This document shows positions 22,301 through 32,856 of a stretch of DNA of 64,000 nucleotides, in pieces (position 1 is the first letter of the stretch; each line of letters opens with the position of its first letter). The stretch spans positions 22,064,330 through 22,128,329 of the forward strand of contig NC_058497.1 of the NCBI RefSeq assembly GCF_020382885.2, in the 5' to 3' direction. A program made the position numbers and the translations under genes. The DNA comes from Scatophagus argus (taxonomy: Eukaryota; Chordata; Actinopteri; Scatophagidae). A model generated the notes under the pieces. The model was not told the DNA's origin. It saw nothing but the letters and a program-made list of their open reading frames with translations, and did not search any database.

Positions 22301-24860
22301 TACGAGTTTCAGATCTGTTTGTACAGTTCAGAGGTCTTCACTGATGTATGCGTTTGCTTTTCAGAGTGAGAGTGCCATTGTGAAGGAGAGGGAGCTGTCC
22401 CTGGAGCTCGCCAGGATCAGGGATGAAGTGGGTAAGTGGGATACAGCGTGACAGACATGGCACCACAGGGAGGAGAGGAAGCAGTGAGTCACTCGCTGCT
22501 CTCTCTGCTGCACATCATGTATTATACAGCATACTGCCATACAGGGTGAGAGGAGCAAATAAACTCTGCTGATGAAAGTCAGGACAGACACTGTCGAAAT
22601 CCTGCCAGATTGTCTTTGTTTCATATCATACTTACAAGTCTGATTGTTTTAGGATTAAAGAAATGGACTAAAATATACTAGGAAATAAAACTAACACAAA
22701 TTTACAAATGTCACTTGTGTGATTAAACAAAACAAATGCTAACATCCAGACTTGAAAATACAAAAATAAAAAAAAAAGAATAAAAGCAACAAATTAAGAG
22801 AATGCTGTGTGATAACTTTGGCATGTCTTCTTGAAGCAAAGTTAGAAATTTAGATCTAGTGAAACAAACCAAAGGTCCACATTGTGTTCCAGCTTTCAGT
22901 GTCGCACACTGGGAGCAACTGCAGCAGGAGAAGCAGGAACTGGAGCGTCATTTCGAGGCTGAGCTGCAGGGTTTGCGGGCTCAGCAGCAGAAGGAGCTGG
23001 AAGCGCTGGAGGAGCGGCTGAAGGCGGAGCACATGGCCGAGGCTGAGAACCTCCAGGCCCAGCAGCGAGAGGAGCTGGAGGAGCTGCGATTCAAACAGCA
23101 AGAGCAGGTGAGTGAGTGAGTGAGTGTGTGTGTTTGTGTGTGTGTTTTGCGTTGATGAAGATTGGATATCAAGCTGATCAGATTTGTCGTCTGATACGAG
23201 ACATGAAAATGTGATGTGGAGGATCAGTTCACCTTAATAAACATCTTCTCATGTACCTTCTACAGGTTTTTACCATCTGGTGCTGAAATTCAGCATGTTA
23301 GAAAGACCCATATTTGTGTATGTGTAACAGGGAACAGTTGATGTAATAATCAATTTGTAATTGAAAAATTTATAATTAATTAATTTATAATTAATAAAAT
23401 AAACGTACCAAATTATTTTTGAGTTTGTTAATTGTTCTGTCGGCCCCAGATTGAGGAGATGAAGAAGAACCACGAGACCTCCTTGATGGAGATGGAGATG
23501 ACTCACAATGACACTCTGGCCACTCTGCAGGAGGAGCATGCCAGGACTGTGAAGAGTAAGTGTTAAAAACCTGTTCCTCTCCTGTTCTGACTCACTCTAG
23601 TGCAGGTCAAGAGACATAATAATGTGTAATATGTTGTGTCAGATCTGAAAATGGCCCATGAACAGCAGACAAAGTCTCTGGGAGAAGAGTTTGAAAAGAT
23701 CAGACTGTCACTGCAGGTAAACAGTCACGCATAAAAATATGTTTTCTACAGATGTGTGGTATATAATACACTTTTACTGAGGTGATAATAATTAAGAAGT
23801 GAATGTCTGTCTGGTCACCAGGATCAGGTGGACACACTGACGTTTCAGAATCGCAGCCTCAGGGACCGAGCCAAGCGCTTTGAAGAAGCTCTGCGCAGGA
23901 GTACAGATGAGCAGATAGTGGTAACTGCAGACATCTTGTTGGCTGCGTTGGTCACAGTAGCTGGATAAAACTTGTAAAATGTTTCTTTATGCTTTTAAAG
24001 ACTTGCAGTGGTTTTCACTCATGTCACGTGCTCTTACCAGGATGCGTTGGCACCATATAAACACATCGAGGAGGACCTGAAGAGTCTGAAAGAAGTTCTG
24101 GAGATGAAAAATCAACAAATTCATCAGCAGGACCTGAAGATCTCAGAACTGGAGAAAATAGTAGGCTTCAAATTTCTGCTTCCGTACAGCAACTCAGGAA
24201 AACTGATGCTGGTTGTCAAAAATATTAAACCCATTCGTACAAGTCCAAACATCTGTAGTAAGGTGTTAAAGAGACTGAAGAGATGAACTCCCAGTAATTT
24301 TTTGGAGAAATGTCCCCATTGTAAACTTACATCATTTAACATTTGCCACTTTTACCTGTAGTATATTGTGCCACATCACTTGGGGAATGTAACGTTGAGT
24401 ATGTTTTCTCCTGTGTTTTTGAGCAGGCTGAAAAGAATGTGTACCTGGAGGAAAGACTGCAAGTGTTACAGCAGCAGAACGAGGACCTGAAGGAAAGAAT
24501 AGACAAGAACGTTGCTGTGTCCAGGTCAGATGAGCTTAAACACGCACTAAAGCAAATTTAAAATTAGACCCAGTTTGGTGAAGGCGTGCGTTTCAGTGAA
24601 CCGAAGTCTTACAGTCCTTATAGTACCTTGTCTTGTCCCCCTTCTTTCTCAGGCAACTCTCTGAGGAGAACGCCAATCTGCAAGTGCACGTGGAGAAGGA
24701 GAGCAATGAGAAGAAACGGCTGAGTCGCACTAATGAGGAGCTGCTGTGGCGTCTTCAGACGGGCGACCTGAGCCCTCGCATGTCCCCCTGCTCCTCCCCC
24801 ATCCATCGACCCTCCTCTGGACCAGGCTCCCCTGCCCGCCCACACTCCTACCATCAATGA
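5977..24860 (+). CDS. mtus2: microtubule-associated tumour suppressor candidate 2 (TIP150/CAZIP-type), long isoform
   Basis: Exons: 5977-7803, 8138-8324, 9066-9281, 13596-13742, 15904-16002, 17385-17581, 22365-22431, 22893-23107, 23450-23555, 23643-23716, 23822-23920, 24041-24160, 24427-24524, 24653-24860. All junctions are GT-AG and in phase, giving 1219 codons. The family binds EB1 and microtubule plus ends and works with the kinesin-13 MCAK. Visible: a long disordered Ser/Pro-rich N-terminal half; two SxIP motifs (SGIP 468-471, STIP 521-524), the usual EB1 ligand; conserved blocks [23 protein letters not shown] and [21 protein letters not shown]; then a coiled coil from about residue 826 to 1190 and a Ser/Pro tail. 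Segments such as [29 protein letters not shown] and RTNEELLW match MTUS2 better than MTUS1. Synteny with STOML3, SLC25A15 and FOXO1 agrees. The start is supported by similarity of RELRNNN...GDANAND to the mammalian N-terminus. Reading through the 7803 donor would stop at 7860. Confidence 0.93.
7006..7155 (+). repeat. mtus2: five tandem 30-base units coding a 10-residue repeat
   Basis: Residues 344-393 of Mtus2 are five consecutive decapeptides: [50 protein letters not shown]. Each has a Ser preceded by basic residues at -3 and -4, so each could be a basophilic-kinase site. The DNA units have diverged while the protein pattern is kept, which suggests selection on the peptide. Confidence 0.9.
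9062..9068 (+). promoter_or_regulatory. mtus2: NAGNAG tandem splice acceptor of mtus2 exon 3
   Basis: The acceptor reads TCAGCAG. Splicing after the first AG (exon from 9066) or the second (exon from 9069) keeps the frame, because the single base carried from the previous exon completes GCA or GAG. The two products differ by one alanine (PA-AEQK or PA-EQK). Confidence 0.75.
9282..13595 (+). other. mtus2 intron 3, non-coding
   Basis: 4.3 kb AT-rich intron between two in-phase coding exons. It contains short A-, T- and C-runs (for example at 10656-10676) and no recognisable exon, RNA gene or intact transposon. Confidence 0.6.
13743..15903 (+). other. mtus2 intron 4, non-coding
   Basis: 2.2 kb intron with ordinary AT-rich sequence. 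Nothing coding or clearly repetitive was recognised. Confidence 0.6.
16031..16222. repeat. (TG)n and (CT)n microsatellites
   Basis: (TG) run at 16031-16053 and (CT) run at 16191-16222 with one interruption, both just inside mtus2 intron 5. Confidence 0.9.
16812..17130 (+). mobile_element. tRNA-derived SINE, full-length-like copy
   Basis: It starts GGCGGCACGATGGTGCAGTG with a pol III A-box-like TGGTGCAGTGGTTAGCA, then a B-box-like GGTTCCAATCCC. The body is the common fish SINE: GAGTTTGCATGTTCTCCC, TGGGTTTTCTCCAGG, CATTAGGTTAATT, GGGATAGGCTCCAGCCCCC, GGATAAGC. The tail is a short (GAAT)n. It sits in mtus2 intron 5. A second copy lies at 34425-34758 and a 3' fragment at 21332-21462. Confidence 0.85.
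19359..19393. repeat. (TG)n microsatellite
   Basis: About 17 TG units, roughly 270 bases upstream of the internal mtus2 start codon. Confidence 0.95.
19440..19666 (+). promoter_or_regulatory. mtus2: probable internal promoter and leader for the short mtus2 isoform
   Basis: A pyrimidine-rich, relatively GC-rich block inside mtus2 intron 6 directly precedes the alternative ATG at 19667. No TATA box is obvious and the transcription start cannot be placed. The assignment follows from the conserved alternative exon. Confidence 0.45.
19667..24860 (+). CDS. mtus2: Mtus2 short isoform with MGHCCC N-terminus
   Basis: ATG 19667 (A at -3, G at +4) opens 19 codons, [19 protein letters not shown], ending at a donor (ACG|GTAACG, exon end 19723) in phase 0. 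This joins in frame to exon 22365-22431 ([11 protein letters not shown]...) and all following exons: 347 codons in total. From memory, a short human MTUS2 isoform starts MGHCCC and has LDKT directly before NESALVKEKEL, so exon position, phase and start are conserved between fish and mammals. Gly2 with Cys4-6 suggests N-myristoylation plus palmitoylation. That would put the C-terminal coiled coil on membranes without the SxIP/EB1-binding half. The isoform keeps the whole coiled coil except the part coded by 17385-17581. Lipidation is inferred, not shown. Confidence 0.8.
20571..20620 (-). mobile_element. hAT-like MITE fragment
   Basis: The minus strand reads GGGGCTGCAACTAATTG followed by an ATCGATTAT-like segment, the terminal motif of a very common fish non-autonomous repeat. 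Related pieces lie near 46825-46910 and 58980-59042. Family naming is from memory. Confidence 0.55.
21156..21194. repeat. near-perfect hairpin, 18-bp stem
   Basis: GTGTTCGATGGGTC (21156-21169) faces its exact reverse complement GACCCATCGAACAC (21181-21194). The loop bases TGGT and ACCA also pair, leaving a 2-base loop and one bulged T. It lies in mtus2 intron 6. Function unknown. Confidence 0.85.
21332..21462 (-). mobile_element. SINE 3'-end fragment
   Basis: In reverse orientation this contains the SINE motifs GGATAAGCGG, GGCTCCAGCCCCCC and GGGATAGG, then a GGCGACCAGTCC-like segment. It matches the 3' half of the elements at 16812 and 34425; the 5' tRNA-like head is absent. Confidence 0.8.
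21565..21588. repeat. 24-base palindrome
   Basis: GGATCCAAGTT, TG, AACTTGGATCC: perfect 11-base arms around a 2-base centre, in mtus2 intron 6. Confidence 0.85.
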
Positions 24861-27136
24861 CTCTCTCAAAGGAAGCTTGTGTATCAAACGCTTTTTTGTA
24901 TCTGGCAAGCCCTCATTTTTTTAACTCTTTGTTGAATGTTCCTCTTAGTTTAAAGGGTAGGATTTTACACTTTTTAGATGGACAGACCCAAATAAGTTTG
25001 TTTCTTGAGCGATGCCGCTCATCCATGTGATGCGTCTCCAAAGAGCATCCGCAGGAATTTTAATCTTTGACCTAACGAATTGTATTAATGATCGCGCTTC
25101 TTCTTATTGTTCAAAAGGGAATTCTCTGCCCTCCTGTTTTTCTGTTTCACCTGAACGCCGCACGGTGGATGAAAGACCTGGTCGCTCTAGACCTCAGAGA
25201 GCAGGATCGTAGTCACAGTGCCTCATTTACGTGTTTTCGCCTCCGTCAACGTCATCACCTTCTCATCCAGCGCTCAGGACGATGCAACATCGCAAGCATC
25301 AAAAGTGCAACAACAAACACACAAGAAGCGCCTTTGCTGTCCATTTTCTCCCACCAGCAGTGTTTATCAAGGCACAGGCCATACTTTGAACCTACCTACA
25401 GCAAGTTAATCTCAAAGTGTGGATTCTTCTCGTGCTGAAATATTTCATTAATCAGGAGTGTATGAATGACTTGTCTAACCTCAACCATCCATCCTTCTTT
25501 CTCTTTAAACAACTTGATATCAGCATTGACCCGAAGTGTGTAAGATAACAACAGCATAACAACTCATAAATCCATTGAACTGCCAACACAGTGTAATTAT
25601 GATTCTTTGTAAAAACTGTACATGTATTGCTCTCTTTAAAGCATGTTCTGTCTTCCAGTTAAAATGCATTTTACTTTAGGATTACCTACAGTGTGATGAA
25701 GTGGAGCAGGATTTAGTCAAATGAAAGGAAGAAATGAATCATTTTATGATAGATTTATAGATGAATCTCACAATTTTTATGTGAGATGGTGCCCTCACCT
25801 TCAGTTGGGTGAAGAAAATGCAAGAATTTCCCTCAAAACAGAATCACAGGATCTGTAGGAACCACCAAAGAGGCAATCATGAAACATCTTGTACTGTAGT
25901 GGTCATACGTCTGTACTGAAGTGCTGCAGAATCTGCCATAAATGGTGCAGACGGTGCCATTCTCGTCTACATGCATTGACCTGAATCCATGTAAATCTCT
26001 TTTTGTTGCATCCTTACAGTTCAACACTTTCACATTCACGTTAAGTGGACCTCATCAGTGCTCTTGCAGGTGACTCAAAATGATTTCTCCATTGCTGATT
26101 GTGCATTTGAAACTCACCACAGAAAACCTCAAGAGGAAGTGTGATGGTAAAACACTAATATGGCTTCCAGACATTCAGCCGCCACATGCAGCTCTAATTG
26201 ATTCTTGGTAAAAATTGCTGTCCAAACTTTGTTTTGAATTTCAAAGAAAAGAGAATCTTGAAAATCTGCAAGCTGTTACCTCATTTCTCAGCGTAGAGAA
26301 AAATCTCAGGTCTTGAAGAGAATTATGAGTCACTGAAAGGAAGCAGCTAGCATAATGTTTTCTATATTAATTGCACTTTTTTTTTTCTATATACGTATGC
26401 TCATGTTTACATAACCACTCAGCTCAACTATCTGTTTTGCAAAATCTCCTTTGTGTAAAATCAGTTGGATGTACAGAATATGTTAAACTATTTTAAAGAA
26501 CATAATGCAATCAGCAGATATATGACAAATAGGTAGAAGAAATATTTCTTTATTGTAACAATGTGATATAATAACCGGCTCCCCCAAACACTGAAAACAT
26601 GGACATCTGCTCAAAAAGGGATTTGACTGTAGGTGAATTGAAATATATAATGATATTTTTGTCCATCAGGTACTCCGATTGCACTGATCGCCTCTGTGTC
26701 CTGTGGACATGACCTTGTACTCATTTACTGAATGTTTGTTCAACATTTAGAATAAGAGGTTTTGTTTACAGTTTATATCCAGTGGAGTTTGGCGTATCGG
26801 GTGAATGTCGGCACTTCTGTTGATTGTTTACAGGACTTTTGTTGTAAAGATTGTACTCAGTATTTCAAAAGTTCATGATCTGGCTAAGTTATATGAAAGC
26901 ATGTCTTTATGAAGTTATTGTGCACTGTTTTTTTGTTCTACATTTCTTGTGCATTTCATTTATTTATTTTTTGTCCTCCTCCACAACTGCAAGCGTAGCG
27001 TAGCTGGTTAAAACTTTGTGATGAGACACTAATGTCTATATTGTACATGTCGCACTTTGTATTTAAGGATTAAATCACAATAAGAAAATAAGAGTCCAAA
27101 AGTGAGGTCTGGTGTTGATATATCCTTAAGTATCTA

Positions 27137-27142
27137 TTTATT
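27137..27142 (-). terminator. stoml3: candidate stoml3 poly(A) signal
   Basis: AATAAA on the minus strand, about 230 bases past the stoml3 stop. If used together with the mtus2 signal at 27197, the two transcripts overlap at their 3' ends. Confidence 0.45.
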
Positions 27143-27196
27143 TCTATATTTTGCTTTCTTATTTAGGGAAAGTACATAAAGTTATTCTTATGCCTT

Positions 27197-27202
27197 AATA
27201 AA
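27197..27202 (+). terminator. mtus2: candidate mtus2 poly(A) signal
   Basis: AATAAA on the + strand, about 2.3 kb after the mtus2 stop and 170 bases before the stoml3 stop codon on the other strand. Confidence 0.5.
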
Positions 27203-27369
27203 AATAGAAAAATTACTATAAGAAGTGCTAATGCAGAGTGCAGTTCAGCAGCCACACACTGGGCTGCTTTCATCTACAGTATCTGAAAGAGATACCACTG
27301 AAGTAACATTGATTATATACCAGTGAGAACTGGAATTACATTCGCTCAGCTTACTGGCTATGGGATTCA

Positions 27370-30186
27370 TCACTTCCTCTGCATAAAACCTTGCAACATA
27401 TCTATGGGCAGAGGGAAGATGATGGTGGAGTTCTTCTCTGCTGCGATGGAGTTGAGGCTCTGCAGGTATCGGAGCTGGAGAGCAGAGGGTGACTCAGCGA
27501 TTACCAGGGAGGCTTCTTTCAGAGCCCTGGAGGCCTTCATTTCTCCCTCAGCAGCGATGATCTGAAACACAGACAGTCATTACTTCTACAATTGTTCCCT
27601 CTCAGGCAGCATCCTACCTTTGTCCCGGTTGGAGTGCATCAAGAAGAAATTAAATCTTGCATCATTTTCCCTTTTTTACCTTTGCTCTGGCCTCCCGACT
27701 GGCCTCTGCCTCTGCTGCCATGGCTCTCTGCAGCTGCTGAGGCAACTTCACATCCTTGATCTCCACACGCTCCACCTTAATACCCCACGGATCAGTGGCT
27801 TCATCCAGGGATTCCTGCAGGGGATTATTCAACAACATATGCCCCAGTTCCCGTTACCTGCATTACCTCCACCAATCAGTTAAGTTATAATAAGCAATGA
27901 GTCAAATGGCTATGATTTTTTCAGTCTTCAGTAAGTAAGTAAGGGAGAGTGAATTTTGGACTTAAATTTATCAGTGGGTTAGAAACATGATGTTTAAAGT
28001 CTGCTGGATGTGTAAAGAGGCAAACCTTTATCCCCTCAAATGTACAAACTGTGTACTTGAGTGTTTGGATGAAAACTAAAACGGAAACTGTTGGCCTATA
28101 ACATACACGTTTTTGTAGCAAACCATAAATGAACCATTCCTTTAAAATCACATTTTAACCACCTTTCTAAAGATACCATTCCCACCTCTCTCCTGCCCTC
28201 CTGCTCCTCATAGACCCTACACAGCTTATCTTCACCTGCATACTGAGTGAGATGCCCTCTCGGTCAGACAGCAGTTCTGCCAGGTTTTTGGTACCGAGCA
28301 CGTTCCTCAGGGTGGTTTGAGCCAGCAGCCGTGTAGATGAGTGTGCATTGGACACGTTTGCCACGGATGAGATGGGGCAGTGTATGCGGAAGTACACCAC
28401 GCCATCCACGGCCACTGTCACAGAGTCTCTGGTTAGGATCTGCAAGGCAAAAAGTTGTAACTATGATGCTGCTGCTATTGTGGTCACTCAGGAAGATGAT
28501 CATAAGGTGTAGTACACCTGTCTTACCTCTTGCGGAGGGATGTCAAAGGACACAGTTCTCAGGTCGACCTTCACAAAGTTATCAGTGCAGGGTAGAACAA
28601 AGAAAAGTCCTGGAAAGAAGATCCTGCTTTTATTGTTTGTACAGTCAACAAGAGCTTATTGCAACAAAGTAGACCTTTTCAGCAAGTAAACCAGTTTCTG
28701 GATTGGTTTTATCCCACAGCATGCACTCCGATAACACGTTAGATGACAAACCTGGCCCTTTAGGTTTCCTGTCAGTGATCCGGCCCAGTCGAAAAATGAC
28801 GGCTCGCTCGTACTCCTTCACTATCTGGAATTCAGAAACACATGCAGAGAACATGAAACAGAACAGAAACAAATGAGCCGAAAGGAAAACTTATCTCTGA
28901 CATGTTTCTACATCTGAACTAAATTCAGATGCATCACAGTCACTTCTCACAGATTCAAAAGCAGGCAGCAGCCACCTTGCCTTAAAGTTAACATGCATGC
29001 ACCATTCAACTGAAAGAAAACACACAGAGGTTGTCTAATATTAAATAAATAATAAATCACAGAGACATATTGTATGGAGTCCATAGGAAGGAGGAGACTG
29101 ATCAGTGTTACATCACTCCTCATGAATAAAAAATACATTTATGTATCCTAAAAAGGTGTTGTCCTCAAAGAGTTTCATCTTTCAGGAACAAAAACTGTTC
29201 TAATCTTAATTTGCAGTGCACGTCAGTTAGAGCATACGTACCTTAACACACATGAATATTGTGAGTGGGAAGGTCAGTGTTACAAAGATGAGGGATATGA
29301 GGACCAACAGCCAACCGAAACACCCCAATCTTCCAGAGTTTTTATCTGTAGAGAGAGTGAAAAACACAAGCCTGCATAGTTTGTATTTTTTTCCATGACA
29401 CCTCTGTTCCGCATCTGTGAGCATGTGAATCCAGAGTGAAGAATATTGTTGTGCTTTGTCCATATAATTAAAATGTAATATGACCCGGTGGGAAAGCACC
29501 TTTTATTAAGAATGACAAAACGTCAATGGCATCAGGCAGTGAGGTGGAGCTGATCCACACGACTCATTTGTCTCAGATGATGTAATTACTCTCTAAGGGA
29601 AGTCACGTAAACTCAAATCCATCTGAGACAAACTGTTGCATAAAGCTGCCGAAATATTGATATATCATCTTTAAAATGCTTATGTAAAGCCCTTTGAGAA
29701 AAACTGCTTGTAAAAATGGGCCATACAATTAAAGTTTTCTTGTCTTGTCTTGTCTACACTGCATACATAATTTCCCCCCTCTTTCTTTCTAATTCCCTAC
29801 TTCCACTGCGTAAAAGTCTTGAGATATACCATAACAATGAACACTTTAAGCAAACTTACTTAGAGACAATGAAGGTGTTGTGTCAAAGTATTCTCCGATC
29901 TCTTTGATAACAAGGAGGGAACATTTTCTGAATAACAGGGATCCTGCTAGAATTCCTGGGTCCCTTAAAAACAGCACACTTGGGGCCCCAAAACAATATT
30001 CATTATCCCTGGCATGTTCACCCTGATGATTCAGACTTTCCCGCTCATCCAACATCGGTGGGAAACGAGTTAAAAAGAAATTAACATTTGCATCTAATAA
30101 AAGTCAAAGTAAAAGACTTTTAAAAGAGCCTGCTTACCTTCAACATTATCCACAGCGTTGATCTGAAGTTTGCCTTGTGTTACCAT
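27370..30186 (-). CDS. stoml3: stomatin-like protein 3 (stomatin family, SPFH/band 7)
   Basis: Exons in transcript order: 30186-30138, 29345-29242, 28824-28752, 28609-28527, 28439-28236, 27814-27680, 27561-27370. All junctions are GT-AG and in phase; 279 codons (human stomatin 288, STOML3 291). The family forms cholesterol-binding oligomers on the inner face of the plasma membrane and tunes ion channels; STOML3 acts in touch neurons. Visible: short N-terminus; a hydrophobic membrane-inserting hairpin about residues 27-50 with its conserved Pro (TFPLTIFMC); cytoplasmic SPFH domain ([43 protein letters not shown]); the helical stretch [15 protein letters not shown]; and the C-terminal [19 protein letters not shown]. 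Cys25 and the Cys of LPCTD match stomatin palmitoylation sites. The C-terminal part resembles STOM as much as STOML3; the STOML3 name rests on the 13q gene neighbourhood. The first coding exon ([16 protein letters not shown]) is placed by phase and donor only. Confidence 0.92.
29680..29760 (+). repeat. interspersed repeat tail with (CTTGT) units
   Basis: TAAAGCCCTTTGAGA followed by an ATT-rich segment and three CTTGT units resembles the 3' tail of a dispersed fish retroelement. It lies in stoml3 intron 1. Family unknown. Confidence 0.35.
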
Positions 30187-30974
30187 CTCAGCCGTGCTGG
30201 ACGTTGTTGAGATCATTAGTGAGTGTGTTGTCGGTGTGATGGAGCGGGCGAAGCAGTGCTGCACTTGTTTACCTACCTGTTCTCCCTGCGGGGTGTGGCC
30301 TCCCGTCCCTCATCACCTGCTGCTTTTCACGAGCCTGAGACACACACACACACACATAAACTCCCACCTGGTGTGTGACTCTTGGACTCACCTAGTGGGT
30401 GCCAACAGGTAACATGAAACACAGAGCCTACCCCACTATGTGGCTCTTGTATTGGAAAGCTTAAAGTTCAGCTCTTGTGCTTTCCCCGTCATACTCTTAC
30501 ATCCACATCCAGGAGTCTGACACCTGCTGAGTGCAGGTCATGAATAAACAATAGGTGCCATCTAAGTCCTGAAACATGAGAGCTGGTCCAGGCACAAGAA
30601 ACTGCGACGACACTCATGTCTCTCCTCTTGTATATAGCAAGTTTACCTGCATTTAAGAGACAGTGAAATACAAAGACAAAGTGTGTGAGAGGAGGAGAGG
30701 AAGAAAGAGGCAGGTGGAGGAATGTGGACACACCAAGATTTACAGAAGAAAATGTACTTAATATATTTTATATCTACTGCAAATCTTAATTGTAGTGTTG
30801 TGTAACTGAGAGTAATGTAATTACATGATATGTAATTACAGCATGTAAAACAGACCAACTACACAGGCAAAAGAAGCATTACACAGTGTGTGTGTACGTG
30901 AGCTGCTTATTACCATCATTTTTTAGCGAGGCTTAATCCACTGTCACAGGATACCTGGTCACCTGACAGGCAGG
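30187..30974 (-). other. stoml3 upstream region
   Basis: This must contain the stoml3 leader and promoter, but no TATA box or untranslated exon could be placed. A short (CA) run lies at 30338-30353. No coding signal was found. Confidence 0.4.
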
Positions 30975-31052
30975 CACAACACAACACAACACAACACAAC
31001 ACAACACAACACAACACAACACAACACAACACAACACAACACAACACAACAC
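30975..31052. repeat. (CACAA)n pentanucleotide array
   Basis: About 15 uninterrupted copies of the 5-base unit CACAA between stoml3 and the slc25a15 pseudogene. Perfect identity implies a young, likely variable-length locus. Confidence 0.97.
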
Positions 31053-31114
31053 TCCAGTATTCAGCTGCTTTTTTTTAGCCTGTATATACTGTTTGTCCAG
31101 GTTAGGTGGCAGTA

Positions 31115-32085
31115 AGCATATTCTGCTCAGTGAAACATTTGAAGGGAGGTACAGCCCCTGCATGAGGGATGATGCTCAAACATATTCACAGGTTAACAGT
31201 ATAAGACTTATGGATATTGGGATTAAAACTTTATTTTGAACTACTGTGACTCAAAGCAGGGTTCCAGCAGAATACTTTAAGTGTAAAGATCGTCCACATC
31301 AGCCGTAAGCTGTTTTCATCATAAACTTGCATCTGGGCATAAGCCAGGAAGAGGGCTGCGTTGGCAGGGAAGGAGTGTATTAAGGCAGGAGTCAGACCAG
31401 AGTACAAAGTACTGAACCCTGTGGGACAAGAAAGAGTTTAACAGCTACACAGGATATTCCCCACAGATGAGTCATATCCTGGCTCAGACCAGTTAGTTAC
31501 AAAATGCATCCACACACACCAGCGGTGGCGCAGTTATGGCCTTTTCAAAATCTAAAAACTAATCAGCACACAAGTCGCACCATCTGAGAAAGGATTTGCA
31601 GAGATGTCTTACTGAGATTCAGTAAGAGAGATTAATTGATGTCGCGAGAGCAGAAGGACCCAAAGCAGAGAATGGGGAACAGGTTAAACCCGTTTCATTG
31701 TCATGCTTCCCTTGCTAGATTCATTTTGGTCCAGACTCACAGTGGATAAAATTTATCCTTCAGAAATGCAGCCAGATAAGATTTCAGCTGTTGACGACAG
31801 TGGAGGTAACAGTGGAAACACATTATTATGTACACACACTGTGTGAATTAGTATAGTAATTTTAATTATGATAAATAATTTGACTTTTTAAAAGAATTTA
31901 TATATTTATTTGAGTCACTGAGAATCCATAGTCTTGATCAGACAGACAGATAGATGAAGTCTCCTTGGTGGGCTGTGGTTGGTTGATTTTTAATAACTGA
32001 ATAATATTGCATTTCTCTGGTTGTAATACCTCACAATGGCCACAAGATGTCGCTCCATCTCAAGTGCATAGTTGGCTGAGGGTGC
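31115..32085 (-). pseudogene. collapsed tandem duplicate of slc25a15
   Basis: On the minus strand the order matches intact slc25a15 but most exons are missing. 32020-32080 resembles 38985-39055 (5' flank); 31640-31935 resembles 36780-36980 (intron 1); 31565-31584 resembles the first ~20 bases of exon 2 with its CTTTCTCAG acceptor; 31231-31418 is a copy of the terminal exon; 31115-31230 resembles the 3' end near 32190-32300. The copied terminal exon keeps its CCCACAG acceptor and an open frame of 61 codons (GFSTLYSGLTPALIHSFPAN... ending TAA 31231-31233), with AATAAA overlapping the stop. The carrier motif MIRTFPANG has become LIHSFPANA, losing a conserved Arg, and the C-terminus is changed. 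Exon 1, most of exon 2 and exons 3-5 are gone, so it cannot make a carrier alone. The terminal exon could in principle be an alternative 3' exon of the intact gene. Confidence 0.8.
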
Positions 32086-32290
32086 CACAAAATTCATAAC
32101 TATTACTGAGTTTGTCTTGTTTTTGACTCATTCAGCTCTGCGGTAGTCGTGGTGACAAACTGATGAGAGATATGTTGAGCTGCCAATTTATATTCTGCTC
32201 ACTGAAAAATCTAAGGCATCAGTGATCATGTCAAAACGCATTCACAGGTTAAGTATTAACTCTCACACTTGAGTATATTTGAATAAAAAC

Positions 32291-32296
32291 TTTATT
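32291..32296 (-). terminator. slc25a15: slc25a15 poly(A) signal
   Basis: AATAAA on the minus strand about 560 bases after the stop. The same block (minus strand TTCAAAATAAAGTTTT) recurs in the duplicate at 31230-31240. Confidence 0.6.
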
Positions 32297-32856
32297 TTGA
32301 ATTACTGTGACCAGCACAGCACAAAAACAGCCATACCCACAACACCGGCATTTAGGTCACATTTAGTCAAACATTAAAGGCATAATATGCAGCAATGCTG
32401 AAAAACAATATATTGACCTAAACAAAAGTAATTTCTCTCAATCATCAGCTGACTCTTTAGAAGTTGGTGGACTCTATAAAAACGTGCTGACTAAATTAGC
32501 TGCCTTGATCTCTTTAATTCGTAATAAAGAGATGGAGGCATGTTTGGAAAGGATGAAACCAGCACTTTGACTGTAGTAACACAAAATCCAGAGTGTTGTG
32601 CGGAGGTTTGGGAGTGCTTATTTGTGCTTTAAAATGTAACTGCTGTGAAACAGTCAGAAAAAAAAACATTTTCTTACTCTGATTCACTGCTTTGTTCCAC
32701 AGTCACAGTCACTCGCCCACCTCTGCTCTACAAGTGACATATTTTACAAATTCTGCCTGTAAAAGACCCCAAAAAACTTTTAGTCAGTCCATTTTCAGAA
32801 AACCAGGAGGACAACGCAGTATTTCAACAGGACACCTGCTTCAAGCATCCTCCACA

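Larger units (their letters stand above)
17582..22364 (+). other. mtus2 intron 6, with internal first exon and repeats
   Basis: 4.8 kb. Apart from the alternative first exon at 19667-19723 it holds a (TG)n run, a hAT-like MITE piece, a SINE fragment and two short palindromes (listed separately). The rest shows nothing recognisable. Confidence 0.6.
24861..27220 (+). other. mtus2: mtus2 3' UTR
   Basis: Long AT-rich trailer after the TGA at 24858-24860 with no coding signature. Candidate poly(A) signals are ATTAAA near 27069 and AATAAA at 27197-27202. The true end is inferred from these motifs only. Confidence 0.6.

Noticed and set aside
30975..31052. CRISPR-like array
   Set aside because: Five-base units without spacers; it is a microsatellite.
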